From the NCBI RefSeq assembly GCF_900174585.1, contig NZ_FWPT01000003.1:515949-579948 (forward strand): a DNA stretch of 64,000 nt, in the 5' to 3' direction. The notes below the pieces were generated by a model. The model worked only from the letters and a program-made list of their open reading frames with translations. It had not been told where the DNA came from and did no database searches. Source of the stretch: Parendozoicomonas haliclonae (lineage in GTDB: Bacteria > Pseudomonadota > Gammaproteobacteria > Pseudomonadales > Endozoicomonadaceae). Below, one piece after another: positions 44,558-51,931 of this stretch. Both the position numbers and the translations under genes were made by a program. Position 1 is the stretch's first letter, and the number at the start of each line of letters is the position of its first letter.

Positions 44558-45181
44558 TTACTCCAGTACGAATTCATATTCCTGCTGCTGGGTGACAGCA
44601 ACAGCAACACCGTCTTCTTGGGCCGGCTTGAACTTCCACTTCAGGGCCGCTTTCTTGATCGCTTTGGCAAAGCCCTTACCACGCGGCTTCTCCTTAACGA
44701 TCTTCACGTCCATAACCTTGCCTTGGGGGGTGACCGTGTACTGGAAGATAACCGTACCGCCAACACCACTCTGCAAAGCCTTACGTGGGTACATCGGGCT
44801 GAATTTGTTCAGCGGAATCGCACCACCGTTGCCGGCCATGCCGCTGGACGCGTACATACCTGCACCGTCGCCTACGGCCAGATCAAGATCGAGGTCCACT
44901 TTTGGAACATCCATCTTCACCTGCTCGATCACCGGCTTATCCACCTGCTGGGAGATTTTCATCTCTGGCGGTGGGGGTGGCTTCTTCGGCTGTGGCTTTG
45001 GAATCTCACGCTTCTTCTCTTTGACCGTCTCATCCTGCTGCAGACGGATAAACTCAAGAATCCGGGTGTCATCCGCATTCGCCAGCTCCCGGTTGTTGTT
45101 ATTGACCAGGGAGTCCATGATCCAGAACAACCCAAGGGCAACAACAACAGCGAGACCTAAAGCTATCAGATATCGCTTCAT
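44558..45181 (-). CDS. tonB: TonB family energy-transducing protein
   Basis: A 207-residue TonB: N-terminal membrane anchor (KRYLIALGLAVVVALGLFWIMDSLV), a proline-rich periplasmic linker (KREIPKPQPKKPPPPPEMK) and a C-terminal TonB domain (MYPRKALQSGVGGTVIFQYTVTPQGKVMDVKIVKEKPRG). It passes proton-motive energy from ExbB/ExbD to outer-membrane receptors. The short linker and operon context match TonB2-type systems. It follows exbD by 18 bases. The receptor at 48479 is the likely client. Confidence 0.95.
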   Translation of the reverse strand: MKRYLIALGLAVVVALGLFWIMDSLVNNNNRELANADDTRILEFIRLQQDETVKEKKREIPKPQPKKPPPPPEMKISQQVDKPVIEQVKMDVPKVDLDLDLAVGDGAGMYASSGMAGNGGAIPLNKFSPMYPRKALQSGVGGTVIFQYTVTPQGKVMDVKIVKEKPRGKGFAKAIKKAALKWKFKPAQEDGVAVAVTQQQEYEFVLE

Positions 45182-45199
45182 AATCTGGCGCCTCCTTTA

Positions 45200-45604
45200 T
45201 TAAGGCGCCTTGGCGGCGATAGAGATACTGTAAACACCTGCCAGACGAACCTGATCCATAACCTCGACCACGACACCGGACTTGGATTCAACATCAGCCT
45301 GAATCACCACGGAGCCTTCCGGGTTTTCGGCTTTCAGTCGTTCCACGTTGGCTCGTACCGCACCCACTTCTACACGGCGCTTGTCGATCCAGACCGCGCC
45401 GGTGTCACTCACGGCAATCATGATGTTGCCTTTCTTGACCACCTGGGCGGAGTTGGCTGTTGGACGGTTAACGTCTATACCGGCTTCCTTGATAAAGGAG
45501 GTCGTTACGATGAAGAAGATCAGCATGATAAACACGATGTCGAGCATCGGTGTCATATCTATCCCGGCTTCTTCCTGTGCTCCATTGCTGTAGCGTTTTC
45601 TCAT
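45200..45604 (-). CDS. exbD: Biopolymer transport protein ExbD
   Basis: 134 residues. The membrane helix carries MTPMLDIVFIMLIFFIVTTSF, with the conserved proton-path Asp22, and a periplasmic domain follows. It partners with the ExbB gene upstream. The start ATG 45604 follows a strong G-rich ribosome site that itself follows a small perfect hairpin (45617-45633). Confidence 0.95.
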   Translation of the reverse strand: MRKRYSNGAQEEAGIDMTPMLDIVFIMLIFFIVTTSFIKEAGIDVNRPTANSAQVVKKGNIMIAVSDTGAVWIDKRRVEVGAVRANVERLKAENPEGSVVIQADVESKSGVVVEVMDQVRLAGVYSISIAAKAP

Positions 45605-45616
45605 TTTATTCTCCCC

Positions 45617-45633
45617 CAGCCGCTCGGCGGCTG
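45617..45633 (-). promoter_or_regulatory. Hairpin between exbB and exbD
   Basis: CAGCCGC and GCGGCTG form a perfect 7-bp stem with a 3-base loop directly before the exbD ribosome site. It may adjust the ExbB:ExbD ratio or protect mRNA ends after processing. Confidence 0.4.
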
Positions 45634-45649
45634 AGCTCTATTCTTTTTA

Positions 45650-46171
45650 TCAGTGCTTCAGCGAATCAGCGATTGCATGAGTGGCGCGGTCGGCACGCTT
45701 CTCCAGCAGAGCGCTGAAGTAGAGTCCGGACAAGGCTGCCACCATTCCCGCCATCGTCGGGATAGTCGCCTTGGAGATACCGGATGCCATGGCACGGGGG
45801 CTGCCCGTACCAGTGACCGCGAGCACATCAAACACCTGCACCATACCGACCACGGTTCCCAACAGTCCCAGCAAAGGGCAGAGGGCGATCAGGGTCTTGA
45901 TCATGGGCAGATTGCGCTGCGCACTGAGTGTTACCTCGGAAATCATCGCCTGACGGATACGGGTTGAATGGATAGACGTTTTATTATCACGACTGCTCCA
46001 CTTACCCTGCGTCAACTTGACGAGCTTGGGATGATCCAGAAAGAAATAGAGGTAACGTTCTATCACCAGCAGCCAGAGCAGGAAGGTGAGGATAAAGAGT
46101 ACAAAAAGTACCTCACCACCCATGCCCAGAAAGCGGCGAATCGATTCAAGCTCTTCCATTAACCAGAGCAT
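45650..46171 (-). CDS. exbB: ExbB-type proton channel subunit (short, ExbB2-like)
   Basis: 173 residues of the MotA/TolQ/ExbB family. Three membrane helices are visible: GGEVLFVLFILTFLLWLLVIERYLYF, then MIKTLIALCPLLGLLGTVVGMVQVF and AGMVAALSGLYFSALLEKRADR. The LLGLLGTVVGM motif is the family hallmark. It is the short ExbB2 form, distinct from the fused TtpC-like protein encoded just upstream. Both are in one operon, so the motor has two TolQ-like components. Confidence 0.93.
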   Translation of the reverse strand: MLWLMEELESIRRFLGMGGEVLFVLFILTFLLWLLVIERYLYFFLDHPKLVKLTQGKWSSRDNKTSIHSTRIRQAMISEVTLSAQRNLPMIKTLIALCPLLGLLGTVVGMVQVFDVLAVTGTGSPRAMASGISKATIPTMAGMVAALSGLYFSALLEKRADRATHAIADSLKH

Positions 46172-46182
46172 AAACGACTCCT

Positions 46183-47601
46183 TCAGGCCGTTTCGGCAGC
46201 TGAAACAGAACCTACGGTGTTGCGCGCACCAGTGTTAAGGTCTTTTTCCTGGTGCAGGGCAACAAAGCCTGCACTCTGCTCTTCCAGAACCTGAATCATA
46301 CGACGGCTGCGGCTTTGAACCAGGCTGTGCGCGAACAGGGTAGGAACAGCAACAACCAGACCCAGCATGGTGGTTACCAGAGCTTCGGAGATACCGCCGG
46401 CCATCAGTTTCGGATCACCGGTACCGAACAAGGTAATGGCCTGGAAGGTCGCGATCATACCAACAACGGTACCCAGCAGACCCAGCAGAGGTGCAACAGC
46501 GGCGATCAGCTTGATGGAACCCACACCACGCTCAATGCCCGGTACAGCTTTCATCACGATTTCATCCAGCTTCAGCTCCAGGGTTTCGAGGTCAGCACCA
46601 CGGTTGTCCTGGTAAGCCTGCATGATGTCGCCCAGCGGGTTGCCTTTAATAACCTGCTCGGACTTCTGCTGCTTGCGGATACCGGAACCGATACGGGCCA
46701 GGTTCAGCATGCAGATCAGAGCCAGCAACAGACCAACAGCACCCAGACCGAGGATCACGTAACCCACAGGGCCACCCTGATCAACACGCTCTTTCAGGCT
46801 TGGGCTCTGGACCAGCAGGGACAGGATCTGACCACGGGATGGATCCAGGTAGAAAGGTACATAACCGGCGTTGGCGGCTTCGATCGCTTCAGCAGATTCC
46901 AGAACAGCGGCATCCGGCTGACGGGACAACTGCTCGAACTTGCCTACGGATGGGGAGTAGTTCAGGTACTTGCCATCGGATACGGCGTTAAAGGTACCGA
47001 TACGGGTTACAGTCTTCTGCTCTTCGTTACCTTCACCGTATACGACAGTGCCTGGCACTTCGATAACACGACCGGACTCGGTCATTTCCTGCATGATTTC
47101 CAGCCAGAAGCGCTCAAGGCTAACCGTGGTTGGCAGCTCTTTGCTTTCCGCCATCTGGGCCATAAATGCAGTCCGCTCAGGGTGCTGAACGGTAATCATG
47201 GAGGCCTGGAAGATACCCTGATTGTCGCCGGCAAACTGGCGAACCACACCAAACAGCTCTTTCAGTTCGCCGGAGCGAATATCCAGAGTATTCTTGGTTT
47301 CCGTCAGAGTCTTCTCATTGATATCGGATTGTTTGAGCAACTTGTCACTCAGTACTTCCTGTGCCTTCAGCTCGGCTTTGGCTTCCGCCAGCAGACGACG
47401 CTGCTCGTTGCGGTCTTTCAGGAACACAGCTTCACGCTGCTTGTTAGCCTGACTTTCCGTCACGCTGTCATTTTTGATTTTATTCAGCAGGCCCTGAAGG
47501 GTGTTTTCTTCAGCAACCGCTGCATTGGCTGACAAGCCAAGACCCAGCGCAAGAACCAGCGGGGTCGCAGTCTTAAGGAAAGACGGTTTAATAAATTTCA
47601 T
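46183..47601 (-). CDS. TtpC-like TonB-system accessory protein (periplasmic coiled coil + MotA/TolQ/ExbB domain)
   Basis: 472 residues: signal peptide (SFLKTATPLVLALGLGLSANAAVA), a Glu/Lys-rich coiled-coil region (ESQANKQREAVFLKDRNEQRRLLAEAKAELKAQE), a further periplasmic domain, then from about residue 275 membrane helices and a complete ExbB-like domain (LIAAVAPLLGLLGTVVGMIATF, MLGLVVAVPTLFAHSLVQSRSRR). This is the TtpC architecture required for TonB2 systems in Vibrio. Its start overlaps the DUF3450 stop by one base and exbB follows after 11 bases, so translation is likely coupled. Confidence 0.92.
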   Translation of the reverse strand: MKFIKPSFLKTATPLVLALGLGLSANAAVAEENTLQGLLNKIKNDSVTESQANKQREAVFLKDRNEQRRLLAEAKAELKAQEVLSDKLLKQSDINEKTLTETKNTLDIRSGELKELFGVVRQFAGDNQGIFQASMITVQHPERTAFMAQMAESKELPTTVSLERFWLEIMQEMTESGRVIEVPGTVVYGEGNEEQKTVTRIGTFNAVSDGKYLNYSPSVGKFEQLSRQPDAAVLESAEAIEAANAGYVPFYLDPSRGQILSLLVQSPSLKERVDQGGPVGYVILGLGAVGLLLALICMLNLARIGSGIRKQQKSEQVIKGNPLGDIMQAYQDNRGADLETLELKLDEIVMKAVPGIERGVGSIKLIAAVAPLLGLLGTVVGMIATFQAITLFGTGDPKLMAGGISEALVTTMLGLVVAVPTLFAHSLVQSRSRRMIQVLEEQSAGFVALHQEKDLNTGARNTVGSVSAAETA

Positions 47602-48410
47602 TATGCGCCCTCCGCAGCGTGAACAGGCAATTTAATCAGGTTGGGCGGAGCCTGCTTCAGGGCGATCTTCAGACCCTGAGCAACACCGGAGCGATAGGTT
47701 TCAGGCAGCACTTCAAATTGACGAGTCTGCTTGTTCCAGTGGCCGGTCTCTTCTCCGTCCAGGGACTGATACATCAGCGCCAGACGACCAATGCGGAGGA
47801 ATTGATAAGTTCGGGTATCTTCGCCTTCACCCAGACTCGCTTTGTAGGCCTCGATGTTACGGCCAAAGTCGTTTTCAATCTGGTAGGCTTCAAGAATCTT
47901 GCGGTACTTTTCTGACGTGGTTACGTCAGCACGATCCATGGTCTTGCGCAGCAGGGCCACACGATCGCGACGCTCATCAATCTGGAATGGAACATCCAGC
48001 TCAATGAACTCTTCCAGAGAATCAATCATCTTGAGCATCAGTGGAGTGATTTCCACGTTGGTCTGATCAAGAGTTTCCAGCTGAGCGAGCATGGAATCGA
48101 TATCGGCCTGCTGGCTGTTCACAACACGCTGCAGCTGACGGTTATAGATTCGCATCGCTTCAACCTGACGGATCACTGCCTTGTATTCACCAAGGAGTTC
48201 CTGAGTTTGAGCGGAGAGGTTATCGATTTTGTTTTGGGACTTCTGGGAAGCTACGTCAATTTTTTTCTGGGTTGACATTACGCTGGAGAGAGTTTCTTCC
48301 GCGTAACTACTTCCTGCCATGCTCATTGTAAGAGCTGCGGAGCTGAGTGCCAGCATACCGCACAGGCTTTTCACCTTGTGGGTTTTTATTTTCATTACAT
48401 GCACTGCCAT
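47601..48410 (-). CDS. DUF3450 periplasmic protein of the TonB operon
   Basis: 269 residues with a signal peptide (CGMLALSSAALTMSMAGSSYA) and a long coiled coil (SQKSQNKIDNLSAQTQELLGEYKAVIRQVEAMRIYNRQLQRVVNSQQADID). A conserved region follows (MIDSLEEFIELDVPFQIDERRDRVALLRKTMDRADVTTSEKYRKILEAYQIEN) typical of DUF3450, which accompanies TonB/TtpC genes in marine bacteria. It is the first gene of the energising operon. No clear ribosome site; Met at 48395 would give a cleaner signal peptide. The role is probably to organise the TonB complex in the periplasm (inference). Confidence 0.87.
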   Translation of the reverse strand: MAVHVMKIKTHKVKSLCGMLALSSAALTMSMAGSSYAEETLSSVMSTQKKIDVASQKSQNKIDNLSAQTQELLGEYKAVIRQVEAMRIYNRQLQRVVNSQQADIDSMLAQLETLDQTNVEITPLMLKMIDSLEEFIELDVPFQIDERRDRVALLRKTMDRADVTTSEKYRKILEAYQIENDFGRNIEAYKASLGEGEDTRTYQFLRIGRLALMYQSLDGEETGHWNKQTRQFEVLPETYRSGVAQGLKIALKQAPPNLIKLPVHAAEGA

Positions 48411-48441
48411 TTACATGATTGTTGTTATTGTAAGTACACCA

Positions 48442-48469
48442 GTTGGGTGCAGGTCATCCTACACCCAAC
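48442..48469. other. Hairpin between the receptor and the DUF3450 gene
   Basis: GTTGGGTG (48442-48449) pairs with CACCCAAC (48462-48469), with extra outer pairs. It starts about 9 bases after the receptor stop on the minus strand. There is no T-run in that direction, so it may allow partial read-through, making the receptor mRNA more abundant than the operon behind it. Confidence 0.45.
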
Positions 48470-48478
48470 CAGACCTTT

Positions 48479-51001
48479 TTAGAACGTGTACTCAACCTTA
48501 CCGTAAACAAAACGTCCACGGTTGTCGTGAGCAGTCATATCGTAACCTTCGGAATCAAGATCAGAGAAAGGCGCTTCTTTGTTAGTCGCGTTATCCAGAC
48601 CAAAGGTCAGCTTAGTGTTTTCCAAACCACTGTAAACATACTGAATATCAATGGTATTCAGACGCTCAACCTTCGTATGGACAAGAGCACGCGGCTGCTT
48701 ATAGGAGCTGGTGTAATTATTAGCAACAGTTACACCATGGTCACCACGATCCCAGCTAAGAGTAGTCTTACTCTTCAAATGAGGGCCGGAGCCACCTACA
48801 CCACCTGCATCGCCACGATAGTCAGTCAGCTCACCTACACTATTGGACTTCTTGAACGAGTGAATATAGCTGGTCTTGTAAGTCAGACCAAACTCACCAC
48901 TATCCATTTCCCAGCTATAGCCGGCTTCAAAATCAGCACCCTCAACAACCTGCATGGCGACATTAATATAGCGGTTGTTAATGTAGTCAATACGACCATC
49001 TTCACGACGCTCTACCAACTCAGGGTTCTCATTAACAATTCGCTGAGCACTGATCTGCTCAATAACATTGGTATTACGAATCTTATACAGATCCAGTTTC
49101 AGCTCCAGATCATCGACTGGCTCGTAAACTACACCAAAGTTGAAGCTTTCAGCCTCTTCAGCTTTCAGATCTTTATTACCAGAAGAGCGCTGACGATACT
49201 GGTTCGCACCACAGAAATTAGGATCACCCGGATTAGCTTCACAACCGACATCATCAGTCACACGTACATAACTGATGCTTTCACCCAGGAAAACCTCAGG
49301 CAGAGTCGGAGCCTTGAAGCCTGTACTGTAGGATGCACGAAACATCAGATTATCAGCCGGCTGCCAGCGAACACCGACCTTAGGATCCAGAGTTGTACCG
49401 AAATCACTGTACTTCTCGAATCGAGCAGCCAGCTGCATTTCTACATTTTCCACTACAGGGATCGACAGCTCACCATACATGGCCTTGGAGTTACGAGAAC
49501 CTTTGGAAGATGTACCACCGGAGCCAAGAATGCCACCTTGGGCGCCGACCGGATCCGGCTTATCATTAATAGATTCTTCACGATATTCTGCACCAAGGGC
49601 CAGATAAACTTCACCTGCAGGCAGCTCCATAACCGGCATGGAAGCATTACCGGAAACAAAACTCATTTCAGAGGTTGATTCGCGCTTGGTTGTCACACGG
49701 AAGCTATCGATTGCCGCCTGAGAGTTAGTGGTCGGAGCAAAAGGATTGTATTGTTCAGCCTCTACCGCGTCATAAAACTTCTCTATATCGATATAGTTAC
49801 TACCATCGGAGGTCACCTTACTCTGGCTAAAGCCGGCAGCCGTCTCCCAGTCCACATCACGGCCAGAGAATTCAAAAGCGCCATTCAAACCAGTTACAAC
49901 ACGAATAGAGTCATTGGTTACATCATTCAGGCGAGGGCCAACATCCAGATAACGGGCACGCACCTGTACAGGTTGACCAAAGGTGTTGAACTTGTTGTCT
50001 GCTGCAATTGTTCTGTTTTCAAAATCAGGCGTTGCCGCAGCACGGTTATTAGTTTCCACCCGAGTGAAAGAGAGCTCGGCAAATGCAGAAACATTTTCAT
50101 TAAAATCATGATTCAACATAGTCAGCGCACCGAAGCGCTCAGTAGCCGGCATCAAATCCAGCACCTGGTTGTAATCATAACGGCAATCATTGCCGGTTGG
50201 ATCATTACAAACATTTACAGGATCCTTACCCGGCTCCTGCACGACAACCAGTGGATATGGAGACCGGCTACTACGCCAATCATAACCACCCTTATCAGAG
50301 TGATTGGCTGAAGCAACATTATCACGATTAGACTTAAGCGACGCTTCGCGATTGAAGTAATCAAAAGAGAAAAGAATATTACTATTCTCAAGCTCTTTAC
50401 CCGCGATCACGCCAACCTGACCTTCTTCACCATCACCCTCACTGGTCTGACCGACAGTAGAGGTCACAACCACCCCGTCAAAATCCTTACGCAGGATAAT
50501 ATTGATTACACCAGCAATCGCGTCTGAACCATAGATAGCAGAAGCACCATCTTTCAGAACTTCAATACGCTCTACAGCACTCAGCGGAATAGAGTTCAGG
50601 TCAACGCCCGTATCGTTAACATTCTGGGCAAAACCGTAGTTTGCAATACGACGACCATTCAGCAGGGTCAGTGTACGGCTAGAACCAAGACCACGCAGAG
50701 AGGTCATAGCAGAACCGGCAGCAAAGCCATTGGTAAAGGCTTCATTGTAGTTACCACCACCATTCTCTGTCATATTCCGCAAAACATCAGAAACAGTGGT
50801 TGAGCCAAGCTTTTCGATATCTTCACGGGTAATAACAGTTACTGGCGCAACGCCTTCCGCATCCACACGGGAAATACGGGAACCAGTTACCTGGATTTTC
50901 TCCAGCTTCTCAACAGACTCTTCAGCGTAAGCAACGCTGGTGAGTGCACCCCCACTGATAGCAGCCGCAACCGCGGTGCTCAAAATTGCTCTTTTATACA
51001 T
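48479..51001 (-). CDS. TonB-dependent outer-membrane receptor
   Basis: 840 residues with a signal peptide (MYKRAILSTAVAAAISGGALTSVAYA). A TonB-box-like segment (EKLEKIQVTGSRISR) and a plug domain follow (APVTVITREDIEKLGSTTVSDVLRNM, RVEVLKDGASAIYGSDAIAGVINI-type motif), then a 22-strand barrel ending GKVEYTF with the terminal Phe used for outer-membrane insertion. The plug resembles the large receptor group of marine and plant-associated bacteria that import peptides or glycans. The substrate is not encoded in obvious motifs; a peptide is inferred from the neighbouring peptidases and peptide ABC system. It lies just upstream of the TonB operon. Confidence 0.94.
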   Translation of the reverse strand: MYKRAILSTAVAAAISGGALTSVAYAEESVEKLEKIQVTGSRISRVDAEGVAPVTVITREDIEKLGSTTVSDVLRNMTENGGGNYNEAFTNGFAAGSAMTSLRGLGSSRTLTLLNGRRIANYGFAQNVNDTGVDLNSIPLSAVERIEVLKDGASAIYGSDAIAGVINIILRKDFDGVVVTSTVGQTSEGDGEEGQVGVIAGKELENSNILFSFDYFNREASLKSNRDNVASANHSDKGGYDWRSSRSPYPLVVVQEPGKDPVNVCNDPTGNDCRYDYNQVLDLMPATERFGALTMLNHDFNENVSAFAELSFTRVETNNRAAATPDFENRTIAADNKFNTFGQPVQVRARYLDVGPRLNDVTNDSIRVVTGLNGAFEFSGRDVDWETAAGFSQSKVTSDGSNYIDIEKFYDAVEAEQYNPFAPTTNSQAAIDSFRVTTKRESTSEMSFVSGNASMPVMELPAGEVYLALGAEYREESINDKPDPVGAQGGILGSGGTSSKGSRNSKAMYGELSIPVVENVEMQLAARFEKYSDFGTTLDPKVGVRWQPADNLMFRASYSTGFKAPTLPEVFLGESISYVRVTDDVGCEANPGDPNFCGANQYRQRSSGNKDLKAEEAESFNFGVVYEPVDDLELKLDLYKIRNTNVIEQISAQRIVNENPELVERREDGRIDYINNRYINVAMQVVEGADFEAGYSWEMDSGEFGLTYKTSYIHSFKKSNSVGELTDYRGDAGGVGGSGPHLKSKTTLSWDRGDHGVTVANNYTSSYKQPRALVHTKVERLNTIDIQYVYSGLENTKLTFGLDNATNKEAPFSDLDSEGYDMTAHDNRGRFVYGKVEYTF

Positions 51002-51637
51002 ATTGTTGTTTGGCCTTTTTGTATTTTTTATGTCAGTACCTTTTAAGTACCGCTGTCGTGTCCGATTGGAATCGTGTTCCCTCAGTCACCCTAGGACACT
51101 TGTCGTTTAGCAAACCCTGTGCCAGAACCCCTTATCCGACACCGAACTGCTAAAGCCGGCTTATTATTGCTTTTGTTACCGGCCTGTTTACTACAGGTTG
51201 CCCCATCTACAACCGCATAATTCCTAACGAAAATGCGACACCTGTAGCCAACCGTAACCAGACTGTAATGATTCTTGGCATAAAAAATCAATTCCCCTGC
51301 ACCAAAAAAAGACAAAAAAGACCAAAAAGGTGCACGCTAGAGCCTCCCAATAGTGGGATATTTTTTTGTTTTTGGAGTCAACTATAGTTTTTTAACCCAA
51401 AATCAGGACAATAAGCGGGGATTACCTCAAAAACCTCGATAGGTACTTAGCCGTATTGACTAAATTACCAAAAAGCTATGTAGCCCCATTTTGGTTCACA
51501 GGGTAAAATTAGGAACGTGAGAAATTACCCGTAGCCGTTGTATAAACAGGTAAGCCAGACGGCATTCGTTGTTTGTTGTAACGATTTTCAAAGCGTGCCC
51601 GGGATGTGGTATCAGTTTTGCCTAACAAACATAACTA
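51002..51637. promoter_or_regulatory. Intergenic region upstream of the TonB-dependent receptor
   Basis: No supportable gene. It should hold the receptor promoter on the minus strand. Two structures are visible: TGCACC/GGTGCA (51298-51334) enclosing an A-rich loop of AAGAC-type repeats, and TCCCA-ATAG-TGGGA (51345-51358) followed by T7, which is terminator-shaped on the plus strand although no plus-strand gene precedes it. A small RNA ending here is possible but unproven. Confidence 0.45.
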
Positions 51638-51901
51638 GGGTCTGTTGACGCTTGATGATGCGACTCAGTGAGACTGTAAACGGCTTATCGTTAGAAAGGT
51701 TTGTGAGAATCGTAGCTTCCCTACATTGAACAAGCCTGACGCAGCGAGAAGCCGTTTACAGCCTCACCCGAAGGGCTTTTCCGAGAGTCCCCATGGCGTT
51801 GTTGCAGTGATTTGAAAGAGAACCACTATTCCTTCATCACTGCGCCTAGCCCTGAAAACTCTCGGAAAAGCTGAGTGCGATCAGCAAACGTCAACAGCCC
51901 C
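51638..51901. mobile_element. MITE-like element with terminal inverted repeats and two internal hairpins
   Basis: Ends of 31 bases match inverted at 25 positions (GGGTCTGTTGACG versus GGGGCTGTTGACG, both finishing ACTCAG at the inner edge). Between them lie a stem of 18-base arms with one mismatch (51669-51686 with 51749-51766) and a perfect 13-bp stem (51776-51788 with 51858-51870), whose loop holds another palindrome GCAGTGAT/ATCACTGC. There is no coding potential. Clear target duplications were not found. It ends 30 bases before the peptide-binding protein start, so it may carry or displace that promoter. Confidence 0.75.
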
Positions 51902-51931
51902 TCAATAACGACAATAAGATAGAAGGCATCC

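Noticed and set aside
46252..47532. Long open frame antisense to the TtpC-like gene
   Set aside because: Gln/His-rich shadow composition and no domain; the opposite strand encodes clear ExbB-family motifs.
48443..49678. Open frame of about 400 codons antisense to the TonB-dependent receptor
   Set aside because: Thr/Ile-rich shadow translation, with no signal, domain or ribosome site; the receptor reading is unambiguous.
51091..51315. 74-codon minus-strand frame upstream of the receptor
   Set aside because: No ribosome site, no domain and low-complexity composition; better read as promoter region.
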